Assembly (NCBI RefSeq): GCF_014207565.1
Contig: NZ_JACHGJ010000002.1
Span: 310,001-374,000, forward strand
Length of the DNA: 64,000 bases
Source: Spirochaeta isovalerica
GTDB taxonomy: Bacteria; Spirochaetota; Spirochaetia; DSM-2461
Reading direction: 5' to 3'
Each line of letters begins with the position of its first letter. Positions within the stretch are counted from its first letter, which is position 1. Shown here one piece after another: positions 23,778 through 32,463 of this stretch. Below the pieces are notes generated by a model, which saw nothing but the letters and a program-made list of their open reading frames with translations, did not search any database and was not told where the DNA came from. Made by a program: the position numbers and the translations under genes.

Positions 23778-25513
23778 TGAAGCGCCTTTCATTCCTCCTC
23801 CTGTCATTACTGCTCTTTTCCTGTAATAGCGAAGATATCAGAATTGAAAAAGGTCTTGCCGATCTTTCGCAGGATAGTGGAGAGATTTTATACAGACTGG
23901 ATGGTGAATGGGAATTCCGTCAGGGGAATTCCTGGGATTACGGACCGGTTCCTTCTTTATGGGGCGGTAAAATCTCTTCGGGTTCCTACAGGCTGAAAAT
24001 CCTTCTGCCTGAGGAAGATACCCGGTATGCTCTTTATGTCCGGGACTGCTTTACCAGATACCGCCTGACGGTTAACGGGGTCGTTCTGCACGACGGTAAC
24101 GTTCCGTCTATTAAACCGCGAAGCTTTACCTTTACAGCTGCCGGGGAAGCATCGATCCGTTTCGATATAGAAGATGATGTTACGACATTCGGCGGAATTC
24201 ATACTTCTCTGTTTTTCGGTAATCCCGAAGAGGTCTCCCGACTGTTTAATATGAGAATTATGGGTGATCTTCTCATAGCCGGTGCTCTTCTATTCGCAGC
24301 CCTTTTCTATTTGAGTATAGGACTTGTGGACAGGAAAGGAGGCGCCCGGGAATATCTCTGGCTGTCCGCGGCTAATGCTCTTATGGCTGTCCGCTATGTG
24401 ACCACTTACAACCGGGTTATCCTGCTCTTTATCGATAATTTTTACATCGTCGAGCGAATCAGCACGGTAACGACACCGCTTATCGCCATTGCCTATTCCC
24501 TCTTTTTCCTCAGTGTTTATCGCTATCCGGGATACTCCCAGATCATGAGGTATTTTATCGGCGTATCGATTTTTTATGCTCTGCTTGTCGTGACTGTTCC
24601 CGTTATCGTTTTCTATAGAGTCTCGCCTGTATATCTGATCGCTCTGATTTTCGCCATTTTCGCCACAGTACATATAAGTATTCTTCATTTTAAAAGAGCG
24701 GAGTTGAAAAGAACGATAATTGTAGGGATCGTTGTTCTGGCAACACTGTTATTCCTGCTCATTAGATCTTTCCTTATCTGGACAGGTGTCGTTTCCGAAC
24801 AGTACCATCTCCTTTACGGCTTTCTTATGCTCCTCCAGGGAGTTCAGAATGCGGTCCGGTACGGAGAGACTTTCAAACACAATGTTTCACTCATCGAGCA
24901 GAAGGACGGACTTTTTTCCCGTGTATCGCACTCCCTGAAAACTCCTTTATACGCTGTTAAGGGCTCTCTGGACCTGATCCGGAACAGCATGGACAAGGAG
25001 CAGGAATTTGAAAAACAGTACAAGGTTATGGATCAATCCGTAACGGATCTCCTTATCCAGATTAATGATCTCCTCAATCTCACCGAGTTTGAATTCTCAC
25101 ACCAGATGGTTCAGACCAGAGTTCCCGTAACCATGTCCGTACAGACTGTCCTGATTGTCGATGATCAGGATATAATCTCATCCATATTGGGGCAGCAGCT
25201 GAGGCAATTTGTAAAAAAGTTGAATCTGCTGACCGCCCGATCGGCCGAAGAAGCCTTGTTCATGATGAAAACCAATAATGTGGATTTCATTTTCAGCGAT
25301 ATTATGATGAAGGATATTAATGGCTACCAGTTCGTATCGAGATGCCGCAGTCTGGGATATCTTGTTCCCATCTATCTCTTTTCAGCCGGATCCGACCCCG
25401 GGAGTCGGGAAAAATCACTTGATGTGGGAGCAAACGGCTATCTGGAAAAACCGGCGACAATAGAGCAGCTGAAGAAGGTTACCAGTCTTCATCTGCTTCA
25501 TATCGGCGAGTAA
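23777..25513 (+). CDS. Membrane lipoprotein sensor with HisKA and receiver domains but no ATPase domain
   Basis: 578 residues. A lipoprotein-type signal (LLSLLLFSCNSED) is followed by a periplasmic beta-sandwich (about 40-155) resembling the 7TMR-DISM extracellular domain, seven hydrophobic helices (about 165-365), a HisKA helix pair with VSHSLKTPLYAVKG, then directly a receiver domain with DDQD, IFSDIMMKD and the Lys in EKPAT. The HATPase_c domain expected between HisKA and receiver is missing, with only about 20 residues in its place. It therefore needs a partner kinase, plausibly the small kinase encoded upstream. The DNA shows no frameshift or stop at the junction, so the loss seems fixed. 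Confidence 0.83.
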   Translation: MKRLSFLLLSLLLFSCNSEDIRIEKGLADLSQDSGEILYRLDGEWEFRQGNSWDYGPVPSLWGGKISSGSYRLKILLPEEDTRYALYVRDCFTRYRLTVNGVVLHDGNVPSIKPRSFTFTAAGEASIRFDIEDDVTTFGGIHTSLFFGNPEEVSRLFNMRIMGDLLIAGALLFAALFYLSIGLVDRKGGAREYLWLSAANALMAVRYVTTYNRVILLFIDNFYIVERISTVTTPLIAIAYSLFFLSVYRYPGYSQIMRYFIGVSIFYALLVVTVPVIVFYRVSPVYLIALIFAIFATVHISILHFKRAELKRTIIVGIVVLATLLFLLIRSFLIWTGVVSEQYHLLYGFLMLLQGVQNAVRYGETFKHNVSLIEQKDGLFSRVSHSLKTPLYAVKGSLDLIRNSMDKEQEFEKQYKVMDQSVTDLLIQINDLLNLTEFEFSHQMVQTRVPVTMSVQTVLIVDDQDIISSILGQQLRQFVKKLNLLTARSAEEALFMMKTNNVDFIFSDIMMKDINGYQFVSRCRSLGYLVPIYLFSAGSDPGSREKSLDVGANGYLEKPATIEQLKKVTSLHLLHIGE

Positions 25514-25518
25514 TCCGT

Positions 25519-26133
25519 TCAGATTTTCTTTTGTATTTCCTTGATCAGGATCTCAAGGTTGTCAGCTGATTTTTCAATAAAGGCATAAGGTTCGGGATCG
25601 CAGTTCCCGAAGGACGTCCTTATGAACGGACGGATATCGGAGGTTACGATTATCGAATCGAAACTGTTATTGATCTTCTGCATTTTTTCCAGAAGCTGGT
25701 CCGCTGTCATTTCCGGCAGGCGGTAATCGATTATGGCTATGTCTATGCCGGGAATCTTTCCCGTCAGTTCCAGCGCTGTATCCTCATTGAAAGCCAGGAA
25801 GACTTCGCAATTATGAGATTCCAGGTATTCTTTGTAGATCATATTCTCAATGTAGGAGTCATCAATCAGAAGAATCTTGGGCTTATCGGTAAAGGAGGAA
25901 ATGCGGCTTTCCTTAATAATCTGGGCCAGCTCTTTTACCGTTTTTCTGTCGGCTGAATCCTCGGAATTGTCAAACTCGGGGTTATTTTTTCTGAACTCCC
26001 GGCAGCTGTTTTTGAGGAAATAATTGATCTGCTCATTAAGACTGCGGTGTTCGTAACGGGATATTTTTTTTATCTCGTCCCACAGTTCGTCTGTAGTTTT
26101 AAGATTTCTCGGTTTGTTGTCTTTCACGATCAT
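25519..26133 (-). CDS. Ribbon-helix-helix plus receiver response regulator
   Basis: 204 residues. Residues 8-48 match an Arc-type ribbon-helix-helix DNA-binding domain: NLKTTDELWDEIKKISRYEH then RSLNEQINYFLKN. A linker leads to a receiver (about 85-204) with Asp91-Asp92, acceptor Asp136 (IAIIDYRLPEM), Thr164/Ser165 and Lys188. Response regulators rarely use this DNA-binding fold. It converges with the sensor operon, 5 bp apart, and is the only DNA-binding output in the cluster, so it is the likely end point of the relay. An inverted repeat in its upstream region may be its own operator. Confidence 0.85.
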   Translation of the reverse strand: MIVKDNKPRNLKTTDELWDEIKKISRYEHRSLNEQINYFLKNSCREFRKNNPEFDNSEDSADRKTVKELAQIIKESRISSFTDKPKILLIDDSYIENMIYKEYLESHNCEVFLAFNEDTALELTGKIPGIDIAIIDYRLPEMTADQLLEKMQKINNSFDSIIVTSDIRPFIRTSFGNCDPEPYAFIEKSADNLEILIKEIQKKI

Positions 26134-26184
26134 AAGTATAAGAGGTTTTTTAATTATTGAAAATAGATTAAAAGTTTTATATTA

Positions 26185-26201
26185 TACATTGTAATAATGT
26201 A
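26185..26201. promoter_or_regulatory. Candidate operator between the RHH regulator and a small membrane gene
   Basis: TACATTGTAATAATGTA: six-base arms with a five-base AT-rich centre in the 83 bp divergent region. Arc-type proteins bind such short inverted repeats, so autoregulation is plausible. Confidence 0.35.
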
Positions 26202-26216
26202 AAGGTCGGGTGCGAA

Positions 26217-26402
26217 TTGAAAACTCTAATTTATTTGTCGGCATGTCTTGCCCTGATGATTCTCCAATACCATATGCTCTGTCATCTGACGACAGAATCA
26301 AAGCTTCTCAGAGAGAATAAGCGAAACTGGGTGCTGGCCTTTACGCTGGTTCCCCTCATCTCTTCAGTCGTGTATTTTTTTCGGGAATACAGAAGGTCCT
26401 GA
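26217..26402 (+). CDS. Small PLDc_N-like membrane protein
   Basis: 61 residues starting at TTG 26217. Two membrane helices (4-22 and 39-56) separated by a polar loop with ESKLLRENKRNW; the end WVLAFTLVPLISSVVYFFRE resembles the PLDc_N (phospholipase D N-terminal) pattern W...P..G...Y. Its function is unknown. The start codon and the weak ribosome site make the call moderate. Divergent from the RHH regulator. Confidence 0.5.
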   Translation: MKTLIYLSACLALMILQYHMLCHLTTESKLLRENKRNWVLAFTLVPLISSVVYFFREYRRS

Positions 26403-26421
26403 ATGTTTAGATTGACCGGTA

Positions 26422-28044
26422 CTATGAGATTTCAGTCGTCTTGCTGAGATAGTAGTCGTAATCCCCTTCGTAAACATTCATTTTCCCGTGATCGATCTCG
26501 AAAACGCGGTTGACCAGATGCTTGAGAAAATACCGGTCGTGGCTGACGATGATCAGCGTGCCCTCGTATTCCTGCAGGGCTTCGAGAAGAACCTCCCGGG
26601 ATGCTATATCCAGGTGGTTCGTCGGCTCGTCGAAGATGAGGAAGTTGAGCGGCTGGGCCATCAGGCAGGCCAGGACAACGCGGCTTTTTTCCCCTCCCGA
26701 GAGTATACCGATTTTTTTATCCGTGTCGTCTCCGGAAAACTGGAAAGCTCCCAGTAAGTTTTTGATCGAACCCATGGTTTCGTCGGGCAGCCGGGCGGCT
26801 ACTTCTTCGAAGATGGTGTTATCGGGATTCAGAAGATCGCTGGAATACTGGCTGAAGTATCCCATGGAAACGCTTCCGCCTGTTGTACAGGTCCCTTCCG
26901 TCGCTCCGGTCTGTTCGGATATCACTTTTAAAAGCGTCGATTTTCCCGCTCCGTTCACTCCGGTCAGGGCGATTTTATTTGTCCGCTCTATAGTTCCCGT
27001 AATGCCGCTGAAAACAGAGAGCTCGGTCCCGTTTTGAAGGGGCCATTTCTTCCCGAGGTTTTCCATGGAGACGACGATGTCCCCGCTCCGTTTCAGCTCC
27101 TTGAGCCGGATTTTCATAACCTTCGGTTCCGGGGGTATAACGACTCTTTCGATTTTTTCTATCTTCTTGACCCGGGACTGGACCTGGGCGGCATGAGAAG
27201 CTCTGGCGGCGAAGCGGGCGATAAACTCCTCGTCCTTGGCCAGCATGGCATCCTGTTTCTTTTTCGATGCCACCAGCTGTTCCCGGCGGATGACTCTTTC
27301 CCTCATGTAGAAATCGTAATCGCCGGAATACATGGTTATCTCTCCCGAGGCGATTTCGATGGTGCGGTTGCAGATTCTCGTCATGAACTCGCGGTCGTGG
27401 GATGTCATAACCAGGGAGCCTTTGAATTCTTTGAGCCATTCTTCGAGCCAGACGATGGTCTCCACATCGAGGTGGTTTGTCGGCTCGTCGATAAGAAGGA
27501 TGTCGGGGTTCTGGAGAAGGATTCTCGCCAGGGCGATCCGCATCTTCCATCCCCCGCTGAAGTTCTCTACCGGATCGTCCCAACGATCCGATCCGATGCC
27601 AAGACCGTTGAGAATGGCCTTCCCGTCATTTTCCAGGGTGTAGCCGCCCTTGTTCTGATACTCCATCTGCAATTCGCCGTATCGGTTCATCAGTTTGTCC
27701 ATGGCTTCGTCGTCCATGGGCTCGCACATCTCATGTTCAAGCTCCGTAAGCTCTTCGCCGATGGCAAAAATATTGCCCGATCCTTTTAGAACTTCCGTCA
27801 GGGCGCTATGTCCCTTCATTTCTCCCACATCCTGGGAAAAATAGCCGACGGTTTTACCCGATTCTACGGAAACCGTTCCCTCATCGGGATGTTCTTCACC
27901 GGAGATGATTCTGAAGAGACTTGTTTTGCCCGAGCCGTTGGGGCCGACCAGGCCGATTTTATCATTAGGGCGAACGAGGAATGTGCCGTTTCTGAAGATG
28001 ACTCTTTCACCGTATGCCAGTTTAATATTCGATAGATTTACCAT
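26422..28044 (-). CDS. ABC-F family ATPase (ribosome-associated type)
   Basis: 540 residues from ATG 28044 (MVNLSNIKLAYG, the normal family start; ATG 28056 is also possible). Two ABC domains on one chain with no membrane part: Walker A GPNGSGKTS and GVNGAGKST, signatures FSGGWKMRIALA and LSGGEKSRVVLA, Walker B ILLIDEPTNHLD and FLIFDEPTNHLD. The linker between domains is Lys/Arg-rich and helical. ABC-F proteins act on the ribosome, as translation factors (EttA, YbiT, Uup) or antibiotic protection factors. I cannot tell which subgroup from sequence alone. Confidence 0.93.
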   Translation of the reverse strand: MVNLSNIKLAYGERVIFRNGTFLVRPNDKIGLVGPNGSGKTSLFRIISGEEHPDEGTVSVESGKTVGYFSQDVGEMKGHSALTEVLKGSGNIFAIGEELTELEHEMCEPMDDEAMDKLMNRYGELQMEYQNKGGYTLENDGKAILNGLGIGSDRWDDPVENFSGGWKMRIALARILLQNPDILLIDEPTNHLDVETIVWLEEWLKEFKGSLVMTSHDREFMTRICNRTIEIASGEITMYSGDYDFYMRERVIRREQLVASKKKQDAMLAKDEEFIARFAARASHAAQVQSRVKKIEKIERVVIPPEPKVMKIRLKELKRSGDIVVSMENLGKKWPLQNGTELSVFSGITGTIERTNKIALTGVNGAGKSTLLKVISEQTGATEGTCTTGGSVSMGYFSQYSSDLLNPDNTIFEEVAARLPDETMGSIKNLLGAFQFSGDDTDKKIGILSGGEKSRVVLACLMAQPLNFLIFDEPTNHLDIASREVLLEALQEYEGTLIIVSHDRYFLKHLVNRVFEIDHGKMNVYEGDYDYYLSKTTEIS

Positions 28045-28127
28045 AACGGAGAGCATAGTAGATTATTTCGGAACAAAAGTCACCTTCCACTTCTGTCGAT
28101 CATTCAGGTTCAGAAAATTTACTGTTA

Positions 28128-29972
28128 TCAATAGACTTCGGGAACCTTTGTCCTTTCGCTCTCTAAAATCTGTCTTTTAAGCGCATCGGCATTTTCGGCC
28201 CTTATCCAGTTTTTCCGGAACTCATCGGATTCCGCCATATCGATGAGGGACGCCAGTATGAGAAGAGCTTCATGTTCTCTTTCTTTGCCCCTGCCCAGGA
28301 TAAACAGAGCGTGAGCCTTTTTCCCGTTTCCGGGAAACTGAATCCCCTCTTTGCTTCTGACTACAAGCAGCTTCATATCCTTGCTGTCGGGGAGGGAAAT
28401 ATGAGGGATGGCCAGAAAATCAGACAGGGCGAAACTGCTTTTCATCTCGCTTTTTATAAAAGTCGATCGAATTTCCTCTTTTTTTATTCGAAAGAGGTTT
28501 TCCAGATCCGGTCCTCTATCATCAAGCAGTTGGTCAAAGAAATTTACACCTTTGATATCGATAAAAGCCGCATCCAAAAGAAGTCTGTCCAACGCATCGT
28601 GCTCGTTCTCATCCCTGCTGATTATAATCTCACGCAATTCCTCTTCCAGCAGGTTTTCCTCCAGCTTCCCTTCTGTCAGTTTCCTCAGAAGATGGAGTAT
28701 GGCCGTTTCCCTGTTTTTTACTTTCCTTCCGAAAAACATATAGATAATAAAGCTCACAAATACCATTGCCAGACTGATTTCTATAGAACTCAAGCCCATA
28801 TCGACAATGAAGAAAGCGAAAAGCCCTATGCTGAAAATCTGAAGCCAGGGGTAGAGAGGAGCCTTGAAACTGGGTTTGTAATTCTTCAGTTTGCTTTCCC
28901 GCATGATGATTACAGCGATATTGGTGAGAACATAGGAGGTTAGAATGATGGTCGAAGCCGCTTTAACCAGCATTTCGAGGGGAAGAAGCAGGGATATGAA
29001 TATAATTGCCCCAGTTGCGGCAATGGATAAAACGGGAGTTTTGAACCGGCTGCTGATTCTGCCGAGAAATCCCGGAGCCAGCTTATCCCGGCTTAGGGCC
29101 AGGGGGTATCGCGAAGCGGACATGATACCTCCGTTCGCTGTTGTAAAAAAGGCCAGTGTCGAGGCCCCGGCGATGATCAGATAACCGGGGAGTCCGATTA
29201 TGTTCCGGGCTGATTCGGCAACCGGCGCATGGGAATTCCTGAAAGCTTCAGGTTCGAGCGTACCCGCCAGAACCCAGGTGATCAGTACGTAAAACACGGT
29301 GACTGATACAATGGACGAAATGATTCCGAGCGGGATATTCCTTTTGGGGTTTTTTACTTCTTCTGCAATGTTGGAGACGTTCAGAAGTCCTCCGAAGGAG
29401 ACGAACACGAAACCGGCTGTGTAGATAATCTGGTTTCCTCCTGTGTTGAACATCCCTTTATAGAGAGAGACATCGATATTGCCGATTCCCAGAACAACAT
29501 AGACAGCCATCAGAACGAGCATCCCGGTGACCATGATCATCTGAAAAATAACAGTCTCTTTTGAACCTCTGATATTCACAAAAACAAAGAGGAGAGTCAG
29601 AATGAGACCGGACAGAATCGTACTGAATCCCGTGTAGATAAAAATGAGTTCCGAGATTCCGTATATGGCAAAGGCGCTTTTCAGAGCCAGGGCGATCCAG
29701 CTCAGTATCCCGGAAACAGTACCGACCATGGGGCCGAAGGTTTTATTTATGGCAAAGTAGTTTCCTCCAGCTTTAGGCATGGCCGTCGTAAGCTCTATGA
29801 CGCTGAGAACGCCGATAAGGCCCAGCACGCCCGCCAGAAGATAGGACAGGAAGAGAGCCGGTCCGACTCTGGTGAAAGCCAGAGCGGGCAGAATGAATAT
29901 ACCGGAACTGATCATGGCCCCCGTCGCTATGCTGAAAACGCCGTATAGAGAAATATCCTTCTTCAGTTTCAT
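28128..29972 (-). CDS. Amino acid permease (APC superfamily) fused to a PTS EIIA-like domain
   Basis: 614 residues from ATG 29972, which has GGGAGG 6 bp upstream; a longer reading from 30035 has no such site. Residues 1 to about 405 are an APC transporter with twelve hydrophobic segments and the family start ATGAMISSGIF. The cytoplasmic tail from about 440 ends in a PTS EIIA type 2 fold: FALSDFLAIPHISLP contains the possible phospho-His, followed by SKEGIQF and HALFILGRGKEREHE. This domain could gate the transporter according to PTS or nitrogen-PTS phosphorylation. No PTS genes adjoin. The substrate is probably an amino acid or amine. Confidence 0.9.
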   Translation of the reverse strand: MKLKKDISLYGVFSIATGAMISSGIFILPALAFTRVGPALFLSYLLAGVLGLIGVLSVIELTTAMPKAGGNYFAINKTFGPMVGTVSGILSWIALALKSAFAIYGISELIFIYTGFSTILSGLILTLLFVFVNIRGSKETVIFQMIMVTGMLVLMAVYVVLGIGNIDVSLYKGMFNTGGNQIIYTAGFVFVSFGGLLNVSNIAEEVKNPKRNIPLGIISSIVSVTVFYVLITWVLAGTLEPEAFRNSHAPVAESARNIIGLPGYLIIAGASTLAFFTTANGGIMSASRYPLALSRDKLAPGFLGRISSRFKTPVLSIAATGAIIFISLLLPLEMLVKAASTIILTSYVLTNIAVIIMRESKLKNYKPSFKAPLYPWLQIFSIGLFAFFIVDMGLSSIEISLAMVFVSFIIYMFFGRKVKNRETAILHLLRKLTEGKLEENLLEEELREIIISRDENEHDALDRLLLDAAFIDIKGVNFFDQLLDDRGPDLENLFRIKKEEIRSTFIKSEMKSSFALSDFLAIPHISLPDSKDMKLLVVRSKEGIQFPGNGKKAHALFILGRGKEREHEALLILASLIDMAESDEFRKNWIRAENADALKRQILESERTKVPEVY

Positions 29973-30168
29973 AATAACCTCCCAGTCATTTCCGGTTGCT
30001 ACCTTTAAAAGTAATGAGAATCCCGTATCTGTCAATGATGTTAGTTAGTCCTGAAAACTCCAACAGCTCTGTGCTGTGGTAAAAGTTTAACAAACGCGGA
30101 AGAGGAAAGTTACAATAAAATGGGAAGATTTAAAGACATAAGAGGATTGAAAGTATATTATTTAACAA

Positions 30169-32367
30169 ATGCAGACAAAGTTTTTATCAGAAGATGAAAG
30201 ACGTCATGGAAAATCCCGTCTTTATAAGTTTCAGGCTTTTAACGGTCTCGGTTTCAACTTTATGGGGGAAACTCCGGTTTATCTCCTGGCTATGCATTTC
30301 GGTGCATCCAATATAGAACTGGGCTATATTTCATCGGCCATCTTTCTAACCGGCATCATTCTCCTGTTTCTTCCCCGCTTTCTCGCCGGCGGGAATCTTA
30401 TAAAAGTCCAGTCCACGGCCTGGTTTTTGCGGGGACTTTTTGTTCTGCTGTATCTCCTTCTTTTTTTTCTGGAGGGCCAGTCCGCCGTTATTTTAATTCT
30501 TGTTGTCTATACGCTCTTCTGTTCCGCCAGGATGATCGGCGTGGTTATCTGGAATCCTCTGGTCAGGATGGTCACCACTTCCCAGAACCGGGGCGAAGTG
30601 CTGGCGATGGGGAACATCGCCAATCAGACAGCTTCGGTTGTGGCGAAGCTGTTCAGTTTTCTCATTACGTCCATACAGTTTTTCACAGGTGTCGTCGGCA
30701 TTCTCCTGCTTCAGATTATCGGTGTTATTTTTAACAGCTCCGCCTCCTGGCAGCTGAGACAGGTCGCCTGCCGGGATACGGTCGAGTACCGGAAAGGGCG
30801 TAATATCTTTGTCATACTCGGTGAATCGCTTAAAAGAAAAGACCGTTTTTTCCCGCTGATGATCAAATGGATATTCATATCCATTATGGTTATCAACGGA
30901 CTGACTATCGTTTTCGTACGCAAGGAAGCGGGTTTCGGCGCCAATGTCGTTTTTCTCTATACAATGGTAATTGCTCTGGCCAATATCGTATCGGGTTTTT
31001 TCGGGCGCACCTTTGCCGACCGGATCGGCAGCCGCCCCCTCCTGATCGGCATGAGCCTTTTTATGGCTTTATCCTATCTCGCCTGGATGTTTCTGCCTCT
31101 CTCAACGGGAGAGGGGCTTCCCTGGTTCGTCTTCTTCGTACTGGGATTCTTTTCCAATTTCTTCATGCTCTCAGCCAATGTTCTCATTGCCCGCGTCATG
31201 GTCAATTCCATGCCGGAAAAGGATAATTTCGGATACAATGCCATGATTAACTTCGTTATGGCAATTTTTTCTCTTCTTGCCGGGGTTACAGGCGGTCTGC
31301 TTATCGACCTGGGACAGCAGTCCACTATAAATTTGCCTAATTCATTCAGTTTCCTCTTTTTCTCGGCGGCTGTTCTTTCCGCCGTTTTATTCGTCCTGAG
31401 TCTGTTTCTCCGGGAGAAGGGCAGTCTTACGCCCAGGGAAACCATGTCCATATTATTTTCTCTCGAAGGGCTAAGGGCCTACAACTATATCGGTAAACTC
31501 AATGCCACCGACGATCCGGTGAGAAAAAGAACTGTTATCATGTCCATGAGCCGGAACAACGCACCCATCGCGACAGAGGAGATCCGCTCCATCATGGCCG
31601 CGCCTCTTTCTCCCGTGAAAGCGGAAGTTATAAAAACGCTTTTTAACAATCCCAGGCCGGAGCTTCTCGACGATCTTCTGCGGGAGGCGGGAGATAGCGG
31701 ATCATATCAGCAGATAAATGCCATCTTCGCTCTCGGAGCTTACGAGGGAGAGAAAGTCGAGAATCTTCTCATCGAACTTCTCGATAACGATGATCCTCTG
31801 GTCAGATCCCATGCGGCCAAATCTCTCAGCCGGACAGGGCATAGCGAAACACTCAACCGGATACGGGCATTGGCTCGCGAAGCAAAGATCCCCTGGGAAA
31901 AGATCAACTATCTCATCGCGCTGAAGAACATGGATCCCGATGGAACAATATTCACCGAGACATTCAGTATGAATGAAAATGAGGAGAGTTCTATGCTCGG
32001 GCAGAGCTATTTTTCTCTCACAGCGGAGCTCTTTGATATGACGCCCCCGCTGGCTGAGATATACAGTTCCGGGAATCTGGACAGAGGGACAGGTCTTGAT
32101 TCCTTTCTGGAACAGGCGAGAGACCGGGCGCAATTCTATCAGTTTCATCGGGATCTGAAGGAGTGGTTCGCTGCTTCAGATTGGAAGGCCATCAGTCAAT
32201 TCTGCCTGCAGAGTCTTAATGATTCTGATGATAAGGGCGAAACCAATCATTCCCCGATGAATAATTTAAAAATCTCAGTTGTTTCAGCATGCGAAAGGGA
32301 GTTGAGATCCTACGATGAAGCTATCGCGGCTGTCTACTTTACCTATCAGATTCTAATCAATCCGTAA
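30169..32367 (+). CDS. MFS transporter with C-terminal HEAT-repeat domain
   Basis: 732 residues. Residues 1 to about 415 form twelve hydrophobic helices of MFS type, with GRTFADRIGSRPLL matching the loop motif between helices. The remaining 315 residues are soluble and helical, with HEAT-like units around 480-610 (VKAEVIKTLFNNPRPELL; INAIFALGAYEGEKVENLL; PLVRSHAAKSLSRTG). The substrate is unknown. HEAT repeats usually bind proteins, so this could be a regulated or complex-forming transporter. The start is ATG 30169 with no strong ribosome site. It is monocistronic by spacing. Confidence 0.85.
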   Translation: MQTKFLSEDERRHGKSRLYKFQAFNGLGFNFMGETPVYLLAMHFGASNIELGYISSAIFLTGIILLFLPRFLAGGNLIKVQSTAWFLRGLFVLLYLLLFFLEGQSAVILILVVYTLFCSARMIGVVIWNPLVRMVTTSQNRGEVLAMGNIANQTASVVAKLFSFLITSIQFFTGVVGILLLQIIGVIFNSSASWQLRQVACRDTVEYRKGRNIFVILGESLKRKDRFFPLMIKWIFISIMVINGLTIVFVRKEAGFGANVVFLYTMVIALANIVSGFFGRTFADRIGSRPLLIGMSLFMALSYLAWMFLPLSTGEGLPWFVFFVLGFFSNFFMLSANVLIARVMVNSMPEKDNFGYNAMINFVMAIFSLLAGVTGGLLIDLGQQSTINLPNSFSFLFFSAAVLSAVLFVLSLFLREKGSLTPRETMSILFSLEGLRAYNYIGKLNATDDPVRKRTVIMSMSRNNAPIATEEIRSIMAAPLSPVKAEVIKTLFNNPRPELLDDLLREAGDSGSYQQINAIFALGAYEGEKVENLLIELLDNDDPLVRSHAAKSLSRTGHSETLNRIRALAREAKIPWEKINYLIALKNMDPDGTIFTETFSMNENEESSMLGQSYFSLTAELFDMTPPLAEIYSSGNLDRGTGLDSFLEQARDRAQFYQFHRDLKEWFAASDWKAISQFCLQSLNDSDDKGETNHSPMNNLKISVVSACERELRSYDEAIAAVYFTYQILINP

Positions 32368-32378
32368 ACAGGTGAGAA

Positions 32379-32432
32379 TTAATTAGACTAAGTGGTATAT
32401 TTCATGTATATTCTAATTAAACCATGTGGTCT
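32379..32432. promoter_or_regulatory. Candidate operator region upstream of the SDR/TetR pair
   Basis: A perfect 9 bp inverted repeat TTAATTAGA (32379-32387) / TCTAATTAA (32412-32420), and overlapping it a 19 bp imperfect direct repeat (32380-32398 and 32414-32432, 15 of 19 bases equal, sharing TAATTA and GTGGT). The copies start 34 bp apart, about three helix turns. AT-rich and just before the AGGAGG site of the SDR gene, it is a likely binding region for the TetR protein encoded downstream. Confidence 0.5.
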
Positions 32433-32463
32433 AGACTGGTAGGTTTTTTTAGGAGGATCAATA

